From the NCBI RefSeq assembly GCF_007673775.1, contig NZ_VEAF01000002.1, positions 1 to 64,000 on the forward strand: a stretch of 64,000 nt of DNA, read 5' to 3'. The notes beneath the pieces are model-generated. The model made no database searches. It was not told where the DNA came from and worked only from the letters and a program-made list of their open reading frames with translations. Positions 36,904-45,360 of this stretch are shown in pieces (positions within the stretch are counted from its first letter, which is position 1; the number at the start of each line of letters is the position of its first letter). The translations under genes were made by a program, and so were the position numbers. This DNA is from Curtobacterium sp. 9128 (lineage in GTDB: Bacteria; Actinomycetota; Actinomycetes; Actinomycetales; Microbacteriaceae).

Positions 36904-36941
36904 GGTACCACGGACGGTGGGTCGGGGTGGTCTGTGGTACC
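36904..36941 (+). promoter_or_regulatory. operator-like inverted repeat upstream of CitE-like gene
   Basis: GGTACCAC (36904-36911) and GTGGTACC (36934-36941) are exact reverse complements, spaced by 22 bases and extended to 10 of 11 matches. It lies 9-46 bases upstream of the ATG at 36950, in the divergent promoter region. Confidence 0.45.
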
Positions 36942-36949
36942 AACGTGGC

Positions 36950-37822
36950 ATGGCCATCGACGACCGCACCGCCCCGTCCACTCCCGCGCCGTCGCGGCGT
37001 CGCACGGTCCCGGCTGAGATCTCGCGCTCCTGGCTCCTCGTGTCCGGGACCGCCTCCGAGCGCTTCGAGCCCTCCTCGCGCTCCCGCGCCGACCAGGTGA
37101 TCCTCGACATCGAGGACGCGGTCGACCCCGCTGCGAAGCCCGCCGCCCGCTCCACCGTGGCGGAGTGGTTGACCGGCGGCGGGGACGCCTGGGTCCGCAT
37201 CAACGACGTGACGACCGACTTCTGGGCCGACGACGTGGAGGAGCTCCGGGGTCTGCCCGGCCTGCAGGGTGTGATGCTCGCGAAGACCGAGAGCCCCGCG
37301 CAGGTCACCGACACGTGGCACCGTCTCGGCGGCCACACGCCGGTCATCGCCCTCGTCGAGTCCGCCCTCGGCATCGAGGAGGCGACCGCGATCGCCCGCG
37401 CGCAGGGGGCGTTCCGCTTGGCCTTCGGCAGCGGCGACTACCGCCGTGACACGGGCACGTCCGCGGACACCCTCGCGATGGCCTACCCGCGCTCCCGGCT
37501 CGTCGTCGCCTCGCGGGTGGGCGACCTGCCCGGTCCGATCGACGGTCCGACCGTCGGGTCCTCGCACCCGATCCTCCGCGAACAGTCGCAGGTCGCGGTG
37601 TCGCTCGGCCTGACCGGGAAGCTCTGCCTGGACACCGAGCAGCTGCCGGTCATCAACGAGGTCATCTCGCCGACACCGACCGACGTGGCGTGGGCGCAGG
37701 ACTTCCTCGACGACTTCGAGGCTCGCGGTCGCGTGATCCGCGACGGGTCGGACCTGCCGCGACTCGGCCGGGCGCAGAAGATCCAGCGACTCGCCGAGGC
37801 CTTCGGCGTCGAGGCCAGGTAG
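36950..37822 (+). CDS. HpcH/HpaI aldolase / citrate lyase beta-like (CitE-like) protein
   Basis: 290 residues. TIM-barrel CoA-ester lyase features: RSWLLVSGTASERFEPSSRS, ADQVILDIEDAVDP (acidic metal/substrate residues, ~45-60), WVRINDV, and VIALVESALGIEEA. Lone CitE-like proteins often cleave or hydrolyse (methyl)malyl- or citramalyl-CoA; the true substrate is unknown here and no citrate lyase alpha/gamma genes are present. ATG 36950 chosen over one 11 codons upstream. Eight bases separate it from the next gene, so it heads the plus-strand series through 44957. Confidence 0.85.
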   Translation: MAIDDRTAPSTPAPSRRRTVPAEISRSWLLVSGTASERFEPSSRSRADQVILDIEDAVDPAAKPAARSTVAEWLTGGGDAWVRINDVTTDFWADDVEELRGLPGLQGVMLAKTESPAQVTDTWHRLGGHTPVIALVESALGIEEATAIARAQGAFRLAFGSGDYRRDTGTSADTLAMAYPRSRLVVASRVGDLPGPIDGPTVGSSHPILREQSQVAVSLGLTGKLCLDTEQLPVINEVISPTPTDVAWAQDFLDDFEARGRVIRDGSDLPRLGRAQKIQRLAEAFGVEAR

Positions 37823-37830
37823 GACCCGCG

Positions 37831-38277
37831 ATGACCTGGTCGGCACCCGATCCCACGCCCGGACGTCCCACCGCTGCCGAGTGGCAGCGGGAAGCGACGA
37901 CGCTCTTCCCGCCGGGACGCATCGCGGACCGCATCTCGACCGTCCTGCTCCTCGTGGCCGGCGCGCTCCTCACCGTCGTGACCGCGGTCGTCGCGGTCGT
38001 CGCGGTGGTCTCCGCGACGGCGAACTGCGACGCCGCCGCCGCCTGTGTGCCCGGCGGGTACATCGGCGGCGCGGCGCTGGCGGTCGGGGGCGCGTTCGTG
38101 GTCGGTGTCGCGACGGTGGTGCTGGCGGTCGGCGCCTGGGTGCGCCGCCGCACCTCGTGGTGGATCGCCGCGGTCGGCTTCGTGCTCGCGGTGGCCGTCG
38201 TGACGTGGGGCGGCGTCGTCTTCGCCGGTGCCGCCGACGGTGCGCCGACGTCCGGCGCCAGCAGCAGCACGGCCTGA
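37831..38277 (+). CDS. small membrane protein of unknown function
   Basis: 148 residues with a ~35-residue polar N-terminus (PGRPTAAEWQREATTLFPPGR) and three hydrophobic segments at ~38-63, ~73-102 and ~108-132. The first loop has two cysteines (NCDAAAACVPGG). I do not recognise the family. ATG 8 bases after the CitE-like stop and 14 bases ahead of the first FtsX gene suggests the same transcript. Confidence 0.75.
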   Translation: MTWSAPDPTPGRPTAAEWQREATTLFPPGRIADRISTVLLLVAGALLTVVTAVVAVVAVVSATANCDAAAACVPGGYIGGAALAVGGAFVVGVATVVLAVGAWVRRRTSWWIAAVGFVLAVAVVTWGGVVFAGAADGAPTSGASSSTA

Positions 38278-38291
38278 CGAGCATCGCCGGG

Positions 38292-40694
38292 ATGGGGGAC
38301 GACCACAGGACACGGCACCCGTGGGGTGCCCGGGCGCGCCGACGGACGGGGGCGCTGACGCTGGCGGGCGGCGTCGTCGCGGTCACCGGTGCCGCCGTCG
38401 TCCTGCTGCTCGTGCTCGGTCCGGCCGCCGCGGTCGACCGGAGCGGCGCGGTGACCGACCGGACGACGGCACGGGCCGCGGTCGCCGTCGCCGGTGCCCT
38501 GGACGGCGTCGCGGTCGCCGTCCTCGGCGTGCTCACCCTCGTCACGCTCGCCGTCCTCGCCGCCCGCCTCCACCGGCTCCGGTCGGACGAGGACGCCCTC
38601 TTCACCGCGCGCGGCGCGACGCGCTGGCAGCTGCTGCGCTGGGACGCTGTCGAGGGGGCGCTGGTGGCCGGCGGAGGAGCGGCGCTCGGCGTCGGCGTGG
38701 TCTGGCTGGTCCTCGCGGCCGCGACGCGGACGTCGGCTCACGGGCTCGCGACGGTGGCGGTCGCGGTCCTCGTCGCGGCGGTCGTGTCCGGTGCCGTCGT
38801 GTCCGCGGTCGGGTCGTCCGCGTCCGGCCCGCGCACGGCCGGCTCGGCATCGGGCGTCACGGTCGGACCGGTCGTCGCCCCCGCGGTCCTCGTCGCCGCG
38901 GCGGCGTTCTCGACGTGGCGGCTGTTCACCGCAGGGGTCCCGGTCCGTGCCGACCGCACCAGTGCGACGGTGGACGTCGTCGCCGCGGCGGCGCCCGTCG
39001 TGTGGGTGCTCGCCGGGTCGGCGGTGGTCGTCCTGCTCGGCGGGGTCGCCGCACGGGTGGTCGCACGACGCGCCGAGCGCTGGGCGGGGCTCCTGCCCGC
39101 CGTCACCGCCCGGCGCACCGCCCGTCGGTGGGCGTCGGCGGCGCCCACCGTGCTCGTCGTGGGGGTCGTCGTCGCCCTCGGCGTCTTCGTCGCGGGGTTC
39201 GCCGCCACCGTCGGCAGGGTCGACGACCGGACCGCGGAGGCCGTGGTCGGCACCGACGTGCGGGTGCGCTTCGACGGGGACCCGGCGGTCGGGGTCGGTA
39301 CCGGACTCCCCCGGGTGCGCGTCGAGTCGCCGGGCGCCGGGAGGTCCGCGGCCGTCTGGACCGACACCGCTGGGATCGGCGCCGTGCAGGCACCCGTCAT
39401 CGGTGTCGACGGTCGCGATGCGCCCGCCGTGTTCCCGGGGGCGGCGGGCAACGCGCTCCGGGCGACCGCCGGCGCGACCAGGGCGGGCGTCCCGCTCCGT
39501 GCGTCGGACCGGCGCGTCACGGTCGACGTGCGGGCCGCGACGGCCACGGTCGACGAGGTCCCCCGGCCGGACGCGTCGGGGACGGTGCGCTTCGCGGCGT
39601 GGGTCGTCGCCGCCGACGGTGTCCCCGCGCTCCTGCCCCTGACGGCCTCGGGCGACCCCACCGCGACGACCCGTGGGTCCGGTGTGCCGACCGGCGGATC
39701 GGCCCGGCTGGCGGCCGACCTGCCGACGACGGACAGCGGATGGCGGCTCCTCGCGGTCGAGCCGACGCTGTCCTTCTCGTCCCGACCGGAGGACGTCGAC
39801 ACGGCAGGGACCGGCCCACCGCTCCGGGTCGGCGTCACGGTCACCGTGCACGGAGCGGACGGCGCCGTCACCGGTCACGCCGACGCGGTCGACCTCGCTC
39901 CACCGCCCCGTGTCGTCCTCGGGCACACACCAGGGTCCGGACGGCTGCCGGTGGTCCTGACCCGCACGCTCGCCGACCGTCTCGACGTCGACACCGGAGC
40001 ACACCTCGACCTGACCCCGGCGTCGACCAGCACCCCGGTCGCGGCCGTCGTCAGCGCCGTCGTGCCTGAGGTCCCCGGATCGGCGAGTCGGAGCGCGGTC
40101 GCCACCGACCTCACCGCGCTCGTCGCGACGACGATCGACGGCGGTACTGCCGGGGCGGGGTCCGCCGTCCCCCGGGTGGACGAACGGTGGATCACCACGA
40201 CGGAGCCGTCCGCGGTCGCCGACGCGCTCCGGACGGGCCTGCCGGCGGGCACGACGGTCACCACCGGCGCCGACGTCCGCTCCGCACCGGTGATCGCGAC
40301 CGCGGTGTCCGGCCTGGCCGTCGTGGCGGCGCTCGGCGCGCTCTTCGTGACGCTCGTGCTCGCCGCCGCCGGCGCCGGCGCCGACTCGGCACGCCGGGTG
40401 CTCCGTGCCGCCGGCGTCCCGGCGCGCGCCTCGGCCGCAGCACGCGGTGCCGGACTCGCACTCCCGGTGGTCGCCGGGGTCGTCGGCGGCGCGGTCACCG
40501 GACTGTTCGCGACCGCGACGACCGTGGCCCCGTTCGCCGTCGCGGCGGTCCCGGCCGCCCGGGGGCTCGTCGACGCCACACCGGTGCTCACGAGCGGTTG
40601 GGCGGCGCTGGCACCGGTGGTCGTGCTGGCCTGCACCGCCGGCGTCGTCGGGAGCGTCGTCGCCCGCGGTCGTCGGCCGGAGGGAACACCGTGA
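38292..40694 (+). CDS. FtsX-like ABC transporter permease (first)
   Basis: 800 residues. Hydrophobic segments cluster at ~20-45, ~65-90, ~118-165, ~185-215, ~225-250, ~290-315, then a large extracytoplasmic domain (~320-665), and three more helices at ~672-795 (AVSGLAVVAALGALFVTLVLA). This is the MacB/LolE type with a big periplasm-side domain, which usually transduces mechanical force rather than moving solutes. Helix pairs in the N-terminal third and FtsX signature ARGATRWQLLRWDAVEGALV support the call. Stop overlaps the next GTG (GTGA). Confidence 0.85.
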   Translation: MGDDHRTRHPWGARARRRTGALTLAGGVVAVTGAAVVLLLVLGPAAAVDRSGAVTDRTTARAAVAVAGALDGVAVAVLGVLTLVTLAVLAARLHRLRSDEDALFTARGATRWQLLRWDAVEGALVAGGGAALGVGVVWLVLAAATRTSAHGLATVAVAVLVAAVVSGAVVSAVGSSASGPRTAGSASGVTVGPVVAPAVLVAAAAFSTWRLFTAGVPVRADRTSATVDVVAAAAPVVWVLAGSAVVVLLGGVAARVVARRAERWAGLLPAVTARRTARRWASAAPTVLVVGVVVALGVFVAGFAATVGRVDDRTAEAVVGTDVRVRFDGDPAVGVGTGLPRVRVESPGAGRSAAVWTDTAGIGAVQAPVIGVDGRDAPAVFPGAAGNALRATAGATRAGVPLRASDRRVTVDVRAATATVDEVPRPDASGTVRFAAWVVAADGVPALLPLTASGDPTATTRGSGVPTGGSARLAADLPTTDSGWRLLAVEPTLSFSSRPEDVDTAGTGPPLRVGVTVTVHGADGAVTGHADAVDLAPPPRVVLGHTPGSGRLPVVLTRTLADRLDVDTGAHLDLTPASTSTPVAAVVSAVVPEVPGSASRSAVATDLTALVATTIDGGTAGAGSAVPRVDERWITTTEPSAVADALRTGLPAGTTVTTGADVRSAPVIATAVSGLAVVAALGALFVTLVLAAAGAGADSARRVLRAAGVPARASAAARGAGLALPVVAGVVGGAVTGLFATATTVAPFAVAAVPAARGLVDATPVLTSGWAALAPVVVLACTAGVVGSVVARGRRPEGTP

Positions 40695-43438
40695 GCCGCC
40701 GCACACGAACGGCGGCGGACACCCGCGTCGCCCGATCCGGCTCCGGCGCCCCGGCCGCAGCCGGTCGGATCGCCCGGGCGCACCGGGGGCCGCTCGTCGC
40801 GGTCGCGGTCGTGACCTTCCTCGTGACGGTGCTCGGCGCGCTCGTCCTCCCGGTGCTCGGCGCCGTGGCGACGGCGGGCACCCGGCACGACCTGCACCAG
40901 GCGACCGTCACCGGCCGCGACCTGCAGGGCACGTTCACGATCGCCTCGCCGGGGGCGTCCGGCACGGACGCCCAGAGCGCGTTCGACGGGGTGCACCGGG
41001 CACTCGAGCGCGCCCGGTCGTCGATGCCCGATGCCCTGCGCGCCGCGGTCGGTCCGGGTGAGTACGCCGCGGTGACCGATCCCTTGACGCTCGAGCCGGA
41101 ACCGTCGAAGGTGCCCGCCCTCGTGCAACTGGCGACGGACCCGGGGTTCGCCGCGCGCTCCCGCATCGTGCAGGGACGAGCACCCCGCGCCTCCACCGAC
41201 CCGACGCGGATCGAGGTCGTGCTGTCGAAGCCGGTCGCCGACGCCATCGGCTGGCCCGTGGGCACGGCCCGGCTCGGCGGGACGGCCACGGCGACGGACC
41301 CGGTGTCGATGCGCCTGGTCGGGCTGTACGCCGCCGACGACGCGACCGACGACGCCTGGACGCAGACACCGCAGACGCTCCGACCCGGCGTCGTGGGGCT
41401 GGGGTCCGGCGGCGTCGCCCAGCTCGGGGTGGCGTACACGGCGACGGAGTCCTTCGGCGCGGTCGCGGGTTCGTACCGCGCCACCCACGGCCGCGCGTGG
41501 TTCCCGCTGCGCACGGACACCGTCACCGCGGACACGCGGAGCGACCTCGCCGCGGCCACACGCCGTGCGCTCGGGCGTCTCGTGCCGCTGCCGTCGACCG
41601 TCGACGGGTCCACGCGCCTCCGGACCGACCTGCCGGACCTGCTCGACGCCTCCGCCGCGCGCGACGCAACGGTGGGGACGCTCACCGCATCGCTCGGGTC
41701 GGGACCGCTCGTGGCGGTGATCGGCCTCCAGGCGCTCATCGCACGCTTCACCGTGGAGCGGGACCGACGTCGGTGGGAGCTCCTCGCGGCCCGCGGCGGG
41801 AGCCGAGCGCTCCGCGGCGGCCTCGCGGCGCTGCTGGTCGCAGCCGGGTCCGTCCCGGCCGCCGTGCTCGGCGCGGTCGCCGCGGTCGGGGTGCTCGTCG
41901 TCAGCGGAACGACGGGACCAGCGCTCCGGACGACGGTCGACGTGGTCGCGGTCACCGCGGTGTGTGCCGCGCTCCCCTGTGTCGCCGCTGCCGTCCTGGT
42001 CCGGGGGACCGGTCGGCGGCTCCCCGGTCGGCGTGTCCGCCCCGTCGTCGACGGTGCGCTGGCGGTCCTCACCGTCGTCGCCGTGGTCGTCTCCGTCCGG
42101 TCCGGCATCGGCACGACGGCTCCCGGCGGCCGCGTCGACCCGCTCGCGGCGCTCGTACCGGTGCTGCTCGCGGCGAGCGGCACGGTCGCCGCGGTCCGTC
42201 TGCTCCCCGCGGTCCTGCGGGCCGTCGTGCGCCGCACCAGGGCCGACGCCGGGCTCCCCCGCTTCCTCGGCTCGGTCGCGACCGCTCGGACCCCGGGCGG
42301 CCGGGACGTCGCACTCGCCGTGGCGGTCGCCGGCATCGCCGTGGCGCTCCTCGGCAGCGTGGTGGGCAGCACGCTCGGACACGGCCTCGACTCGGCTGCC
42401 CGCCGCTCCGTCGCCGCGGACGTCGCCGTCGTGTCCGACGCCCTCGACGTCGACGACGTGGCGGCGCTCCGCCGCGTCCAGGGCGTCCAGGCGGCGGCGG
42501 GGGTCGCCACGACCGACAGCGCCGAGCTCACGACGGCGCGCGGCAGCGTCACCGCTCGACTGATCGTCGCCGACACCACCGTGCTCGGACGCGTGCAGCA
42601 GGGCGTCCCGGGTGCGTTGCCGACCGCGCCCGCGCTCCGCGGCGGTGACCGGGGCGGTGTCCCCGTGCTCGTCTCGACGTCGCTCGCGCGGGACATCGCG
42701 CGTGGTGCGACCGTCCTCGACACGCGGCTGCGGGTCGTCGGGACGGCGCCGGACCCCGTCCCGTTCACCGACGCGACGAAGTGGCTGCTCGTCGACGCCC
42801 GGCACGCGCAGGAGATCACGTCGACCGGCAGCGTCGACCACGTGCTGATCAGGACCCGCACGGGTGCCGACGTCGACCGGGTCGCGGCACGCCTGCGGGC
42901 GGCCGTCAGCGGTGTCTCCGTCCGGACGGCGACCGAGGCCGCCCGTGCGCTCGCATCCGACCCGCGGGTCCCGGCCGTCCGCGGGATCGCCCTCGTCGCC
43001 GGGGCGCTCGGTGTGCTCGTCGGGACGGGGGCCCTCGCTGCGTCCGGGCTGCTCGCCGGCGCCGCGCGACGGGAGCGGGGGCGGCTCCTGGCGACGCTCG
43101 GACTGCACCGGTCCGGCCTCCGTCGGGTGGTGCGGGCGGAGTCGACGCCGGTGTCGGTCGCGGTGGCCGCCACCGCCGTCGTGGTGGCGACCGTGGCCGT
43201 GGCCGTGCTGTTGCCGGCGGCGGACCTGCGCTCGTTCACGGGCAGCCCGGTCCGCCCGCCGGTCGCCGTCGACCCCTGGCTGCTCGGCGCGACGGTGCTC
43301 GTCGTCGCAGCAGCACTCGTCGCGGTGCTCGTGGTCGAGACCGCCGCAGGGACCCCTGGGCACCGCCGTGCCCGACGACGCCGAGGGCGGAACGCTGCCC
43401 CGGTGGACACCCGACCAGAGAACAGGAGCCGTCCATGA
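40691..43438 (+). CDS. FtsX-like ABC transporter permease (second)
   Basis: 915 residues. N-terminal helix (~34-58), large extracytoplasmic domain (~60-330), four helices around ~335-480 with LLAARGGSRALRGGLAALLVAAG (FtsX coupling region), a second large domain and a final FtsX block with ATLGLHRSGLRRVVRAESTPV plus two helices. Two FtsX units in one chain is typical for LolCE-like/actinobacterial exporters. Basic C-terminal end. GTG start overlaps the previous stop and the stop overlaps the ATPase ATG (ATGA): the four transporter genes are translationally coupled. Confidence 0.87.
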   Translation: MSRRTRTAADTRVARSGSGAPAAAGRIARAHRGPLVAVAVVTFLVTVLGALVLPVLGAVATAGTRHDLHQATVTGRDLQGTFTIASPGASGTDAQSAFDGVHRALERARSSMPDALRAAVGPGEYAAVTDPLTLEPEPSKVPALVQLATDPGFAARSRIVQGRAPRASTDPTRIEVVLSKPVADAIGWPVGTARLGGTATATDPVSMRLVGLYAADDATDDAWTQTPQTLRPGVVGLGSGGVAQLGVAYTATESFGAVAGSYRATHGRAWFPLRTDTVTADTRSDLAAATRRALGRLVPLPSTVDGSTRLRTDLPDLLDASAARDATVGTLTASLGSGPLVAVIGLQALIARFTVERDRRRWELLAARGGSRALRGGLAALLVAAGSVPAAVLGAVAAVGVLVVSGTTGPALRTTVDVVAVTAVCAALPCVAAAVLVRGTGRRLPGRRVRPVVDGALAVLTVVAVVVSVRSGIGTTAPGGRVDPLAALVPVLLAASGTVAAVRLLPAVLRAVVRRTRADAGLPRFLGSVATARTPGGRDVALAVAVAGIAVALLGSVVGSTLGHGLDSAARRSVAADVAVVSDALDVDDVAALRRVQGVQAAAGVATTDSAELTTARGSVTARLIVADTTVLGRVQQGVPGALPTAPALRGGDRGGVPVLVSTSLARDIARGATVLDTRLRVVGTAPDPVPFTDATKWLLVDARHAQEITSTGSVDHVLIRTRTGADVDRVAARLRAAVSGVSVRTATEAARALASDPRVPAVRGIALVAGALGVLVGTGALAASGLLAGAARRERGRLLATLGLHRSGLRRVVRAESTPVSVAVAATAVVVATVAVAVLLPAADLRSFTGSPVRPPVAVDPWLLGATVLVVAAALVAVLVVETAAGTPGHRRARRRRGRNAAPVDTRPENRSRP

Positions 43439-44292
43439 GCGACACCGACGACATCGTCTGCCGCGACCTCGTCCGGATCTACCGCTCACGGGACGTGGAG
43501 GTCCAGGCGCTGCAGGGGCTCACGCTCACCGTCCGCCGTGGCGAGATGGTGGCCGTGGTCGGCGAGTCCGGCAGCGGCAAGTCGACCCTGCTCGGCATCC
43601 TGTCGGCGCTCGACGAGCCGTCCGCCGGCTCGGCCGTCGTCGCCGGCACGGACCTCTCCGGCCTCTCGGCCCGCCGACGGACGGCGTTCCACCGGCACGC
43701 CGTCGGGTTCGTCTGGCAGCAGACGGCGAGGAACCTCATCCCGTACCTGACGGTCGCGCAGAACGTGTCGGCCGTCCTCGCGGTCGCCGGCGTCCGTGGG
43801 CCGGCGCGGGCCGAGCGCACCGCGACCGTGCTGGACCTGGTCGGGATGCGCGAGCACGCGGACGCGCTGCCCGAGGACCTGTCCGGTGGCATGCAGCAGC
43901 TCGCGGCGATCGGTGTCGCCCTCGCGAACGAGCCGCGGGTGCTCCTCGCCGACGAGCCGACGGGCGCGCTCGACCGGGCGAGCGCCCGGGCGGTCCTCGC
44001 GACGATGCGCGCCGTCAACGAGGCGAGCGGCGTCACGATGCTCGTCGTCACGCACGACGAGCGCGTCGCCGCCCAGGTCCGGCGCACCGTGCGGATCCGG
44101 GACGGCCGCACGTCGACCGAGACCATCCGCGACGACCTGGGCACGGGCCCCGGCGAGGAGTACGCGGTCATCGACGGCGCCGGACGGCTGCAGCTCCCGG
44201 AGGCGTTCCAACGGGCCCTCGGGCTGCACGACCGGGTCCGCCTCAGCCTGCAGGACGACCACGTCGCGATCCGTCCGGGAGCGGACCGATGA
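43435..44292 (+). CDS. ABC transporter ATPase with AbrB-like C-terminal extension
   Basis: 285 residues. Walker A GESGSGKS (43-50), Q-loop WQQ near 94-96, signature LSGGMQQ (149-155), Walker B LLADEPTGALD (170-180), H-loop VTHD. The signature departs from LSGGQQQR: Met replaces Gln and Leu replaces the usual Arg. Beyond the ~230-residue MacB-like ATPase is an extra ~45 residues, AVIDGAGRLQLPEAFQRALG then DRVRLSLQDDHVAIRP, resembling an AbrB/SpoVT looped-hinge unit. Probably powers the two upstream FtsX proteins, alone or with the next ATPase. Confidence 0.88.
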   Translation: MSDTDDIVCRDLVRIYRSRDVEVQALQGLTLTVRRGEMVAVVGESGSGKSTLLGILSALDEPSAGSAVVAGTDLSGLSARRRTAFHRHAVGFVWQQTARNLIPYLTVAQNVSAVLAVAGVRGPARAERTATVLDLVGMREHADALPEDLSGGMQQLAAIGVALANEPRVLLADEPTGALDRASARAVLATMRAVNEASGVTMLVVTHDERVAAQVRRTVRIRDGRTSTETIRDDLGTGPGEEYAVIDGAGRLQLPEAFQRALGLHDRVRLSLQDDHVAIRPGADR

Positions 44293-44957
44293 GCGCCGCC
44301 CCGGTCCTCGTCGCCCGCGGCATCGGACACGACCACGACACCCCCGCCGGTGTCGTGCGTGCCCTGGACGGCGTCGACCTGGTCGCCGACCGGGGCGAAC
44401 TGGTCGTCGTGCACGGCTCGTCCGGCTCCGGGAAGTCGACGCTGCTCCGCGTCCTCGGTGGTCTCACCCGACCCACCCGCGGCGAGGTCGAGATCGACGG
44501 CATCGGCCTCGGATCCCGCTCCGAGGACGAGCTGCTCGCGCTGCGTCGCGAACGGGTCGCGTTCGTCTTCCAGGACTTCCGGCTGCTCCCCGAGCTCACC
44601 GCGGCCGAGAACGTCGAGGTCCCGCTCCGCATCGCGCGCACCGACCCCGTGGAACGGGACGCCCGGGTCCGTGCGGTGCTCGCCGAGGTCGGTCTCGCTC
44701 CACATGCCGCCCAACGGCCGGACGAGCTGTCCGGTGGGCAGCAGCAGCGTGTCGGCGTCGCGCGCGCGGTGGTGGGTCGGCCGGGGCTGGTGCTCGCGGA
44801 CGAGCCGACCGCCCAGCTCGACAGCGCCACGTCGGCCGGGATCGTGGACCTGCTCGCCGGTCTCGTCGAACGCACCGGCCTGTCCCTGGTGGTCGCCACG
44901 ACCGACGACGCCTTCGCCGACCGCGCCACCCGCGTCGTCGAGCTACCGGACCGCTGA
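44289..44957 (+). CDS. ABC transporter ATPase (MacB/LolD type)
   Basis: 222 residues, complete motifs: Walker A GSSGSGKST (~43-51), Q-loop FVFQDFRLLP, canonical signature LSGGQQQR, Walker B LVLADEPTAQLD. The H-loop position reads VVATTDDA, with Thr-Thr in place of the usual Thr-His, so catalytic efficiency may be altered. ATG overlaps the previous stop (ATGA). Two different ATPases coupled to two different permeases allow a heteromeric complex or two systems sharing a transcript. Confidence 0.88.
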   Translation: MSAAPVLVARGIGHDHDTPAGVVRALDGVDLVADRGELVVVHGSSGSGKSTLLRVLGGLTRPTRGEVEIDGIGLGSRSEDELLALRRERVAFVFQDFRLLPELTAAENVEVPLRIARTDPVERDARVRAVLAEVGLAPHAAQRPDELSGGQQQRVGVARAVVGRPGLVLADEPTAQLDSATSAGIVDLLAGLVERTGLSLVVATTDDAFADRATRVVELPDR

Positions 44958-45003
44958 CCCCGCGCCCGGCGCCCGGCGTCGGCGGCGGCGCCCTCGTCGC
45001 CCT

Positions 45004-45035
45004 CGTCGAGGTTCCAGAATTCTGGCACCTCGACG
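45004..45035. repeat. 32-bp near-perfect palindrome (composite element, locus 1)
   Basis: CGTCGAGGTTCCAGAA / TTCTGGCACCTCGACG: 15 of 16 positions pair with no spacer; the centre CCAGAATTCTGG is a perfect 12-mer palindrome. The left 26 bases recur at 57291-57316 with 24 identities. Confidence 0.9.
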
Positions 45036-45154
45036 ACCACACGGGGTGCGTCGCGGAACCTCGTCGGAAGTGAGCGACGAGTCGCGGAACCTCGGGGCTG
45101 CCGGGCTCCGGGCTCCGGGCTCCGGACTGCCGGGCTGCGGGCTGCCGGACCGCG
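45036..45154. repeat. GGAACC direct repeats and low-complexity tract (locus 1)
   Basis: Two copies of GTCGCGGAACCTCG lie at ~45050 and ~45081, each resembling the reverse complement of the palindrome arm. They are followed by repeats of GGGCTCC/GGGCTGCCG (45092-45150). No open frame here is credible; this and its flanks are the content of the 403-base gene-free stretch 44958-45360. Confidence 0.75.
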
Positions 45155-45196
45155 GGACGGGAGGCTCGTGACGGCCCCGACCCGAGCCTCCAGTCC
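45155..45196 (+). terminator. terminator-like hairpin (GGGAGGCTCG type, locus 1)
   Basis: GGACGGGAGGCTCG (45155-45168) pairs with CGAGCCTCCAGTCC (45183-45196), one mismatch in 14. Same arm as the hairpins at 17863 and 57494. It lies ~200 bases after the ABC operon stop. Confidence 0.7.
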
Positions 45197-45203
45197 GGCA
45201 AGT

Positions 45204-45230
45204 TGTCGCGACGGGCGAGTGGTCGCGACA
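45204..45230. promoter_or_regulatory. 27-bp dyad, candidate operator
   Basis: TGTCGCGAC (45204-45212) and GTCGCGACA (45222-45230) are exact reverse complements around a 9-base spacer, ~130 bases upstream of the monooxygenase start. This size and symmetry fit a TetR/MarR-type site; no regulator gene is adjacent. Confidence 0.45.
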
Positions 45231-45252
45231 CCCCGCCGGTTCCCCGCGGACG

Positions 45253-45299
45253 GGTCGGGTTCCGTCGGGCGGCCGCCCGCCCGCCGACGGAACCCGACC
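45253..45299. terminator. 16-bp stem hairpin upstream of monooxygenase
   Basis: GGTCGGGTTCCGTCGG (45253-45268) and its exact reverse complement (45284-45299), 15-base GC-only loop. Could end upstream transcription before the monooxygenase promoter. Confidence 0.55.
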
Positions 45300-45324
45300 A
45301 CGCGGCGGACCTGAGCGGGGAGTC

Positions 45325-45353
45325 GTGACCGGCGGAGGGGCGGAGCGTACCGT
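45325..45353 (+). promoter_or_regulatory. monooxygenase promoter (leaderless)
   Basis: GTGACC (45325-45330), 17-base spacer, TACCGT (45348-45353), then 7 bases to the ATG at 45361. Confidence 0.55.
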
Positions 45354-45360
45354 CGCGCGC

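Noticed and set aside
32791..37017. 1408-codon plus-strand frame opposite the helicase-like gene
   Set aside because: Antisense shadow of a gene with clear conserved motifs; the translation is low-complexity Arg/Glu/Val.
39875..43489. 1204-codon minus-strand frame opposite the FtsX genes
   Set aside because: Same artefact; Arg/Asp/Gly-rich, no start signal, opposite a translationally coupled operon.
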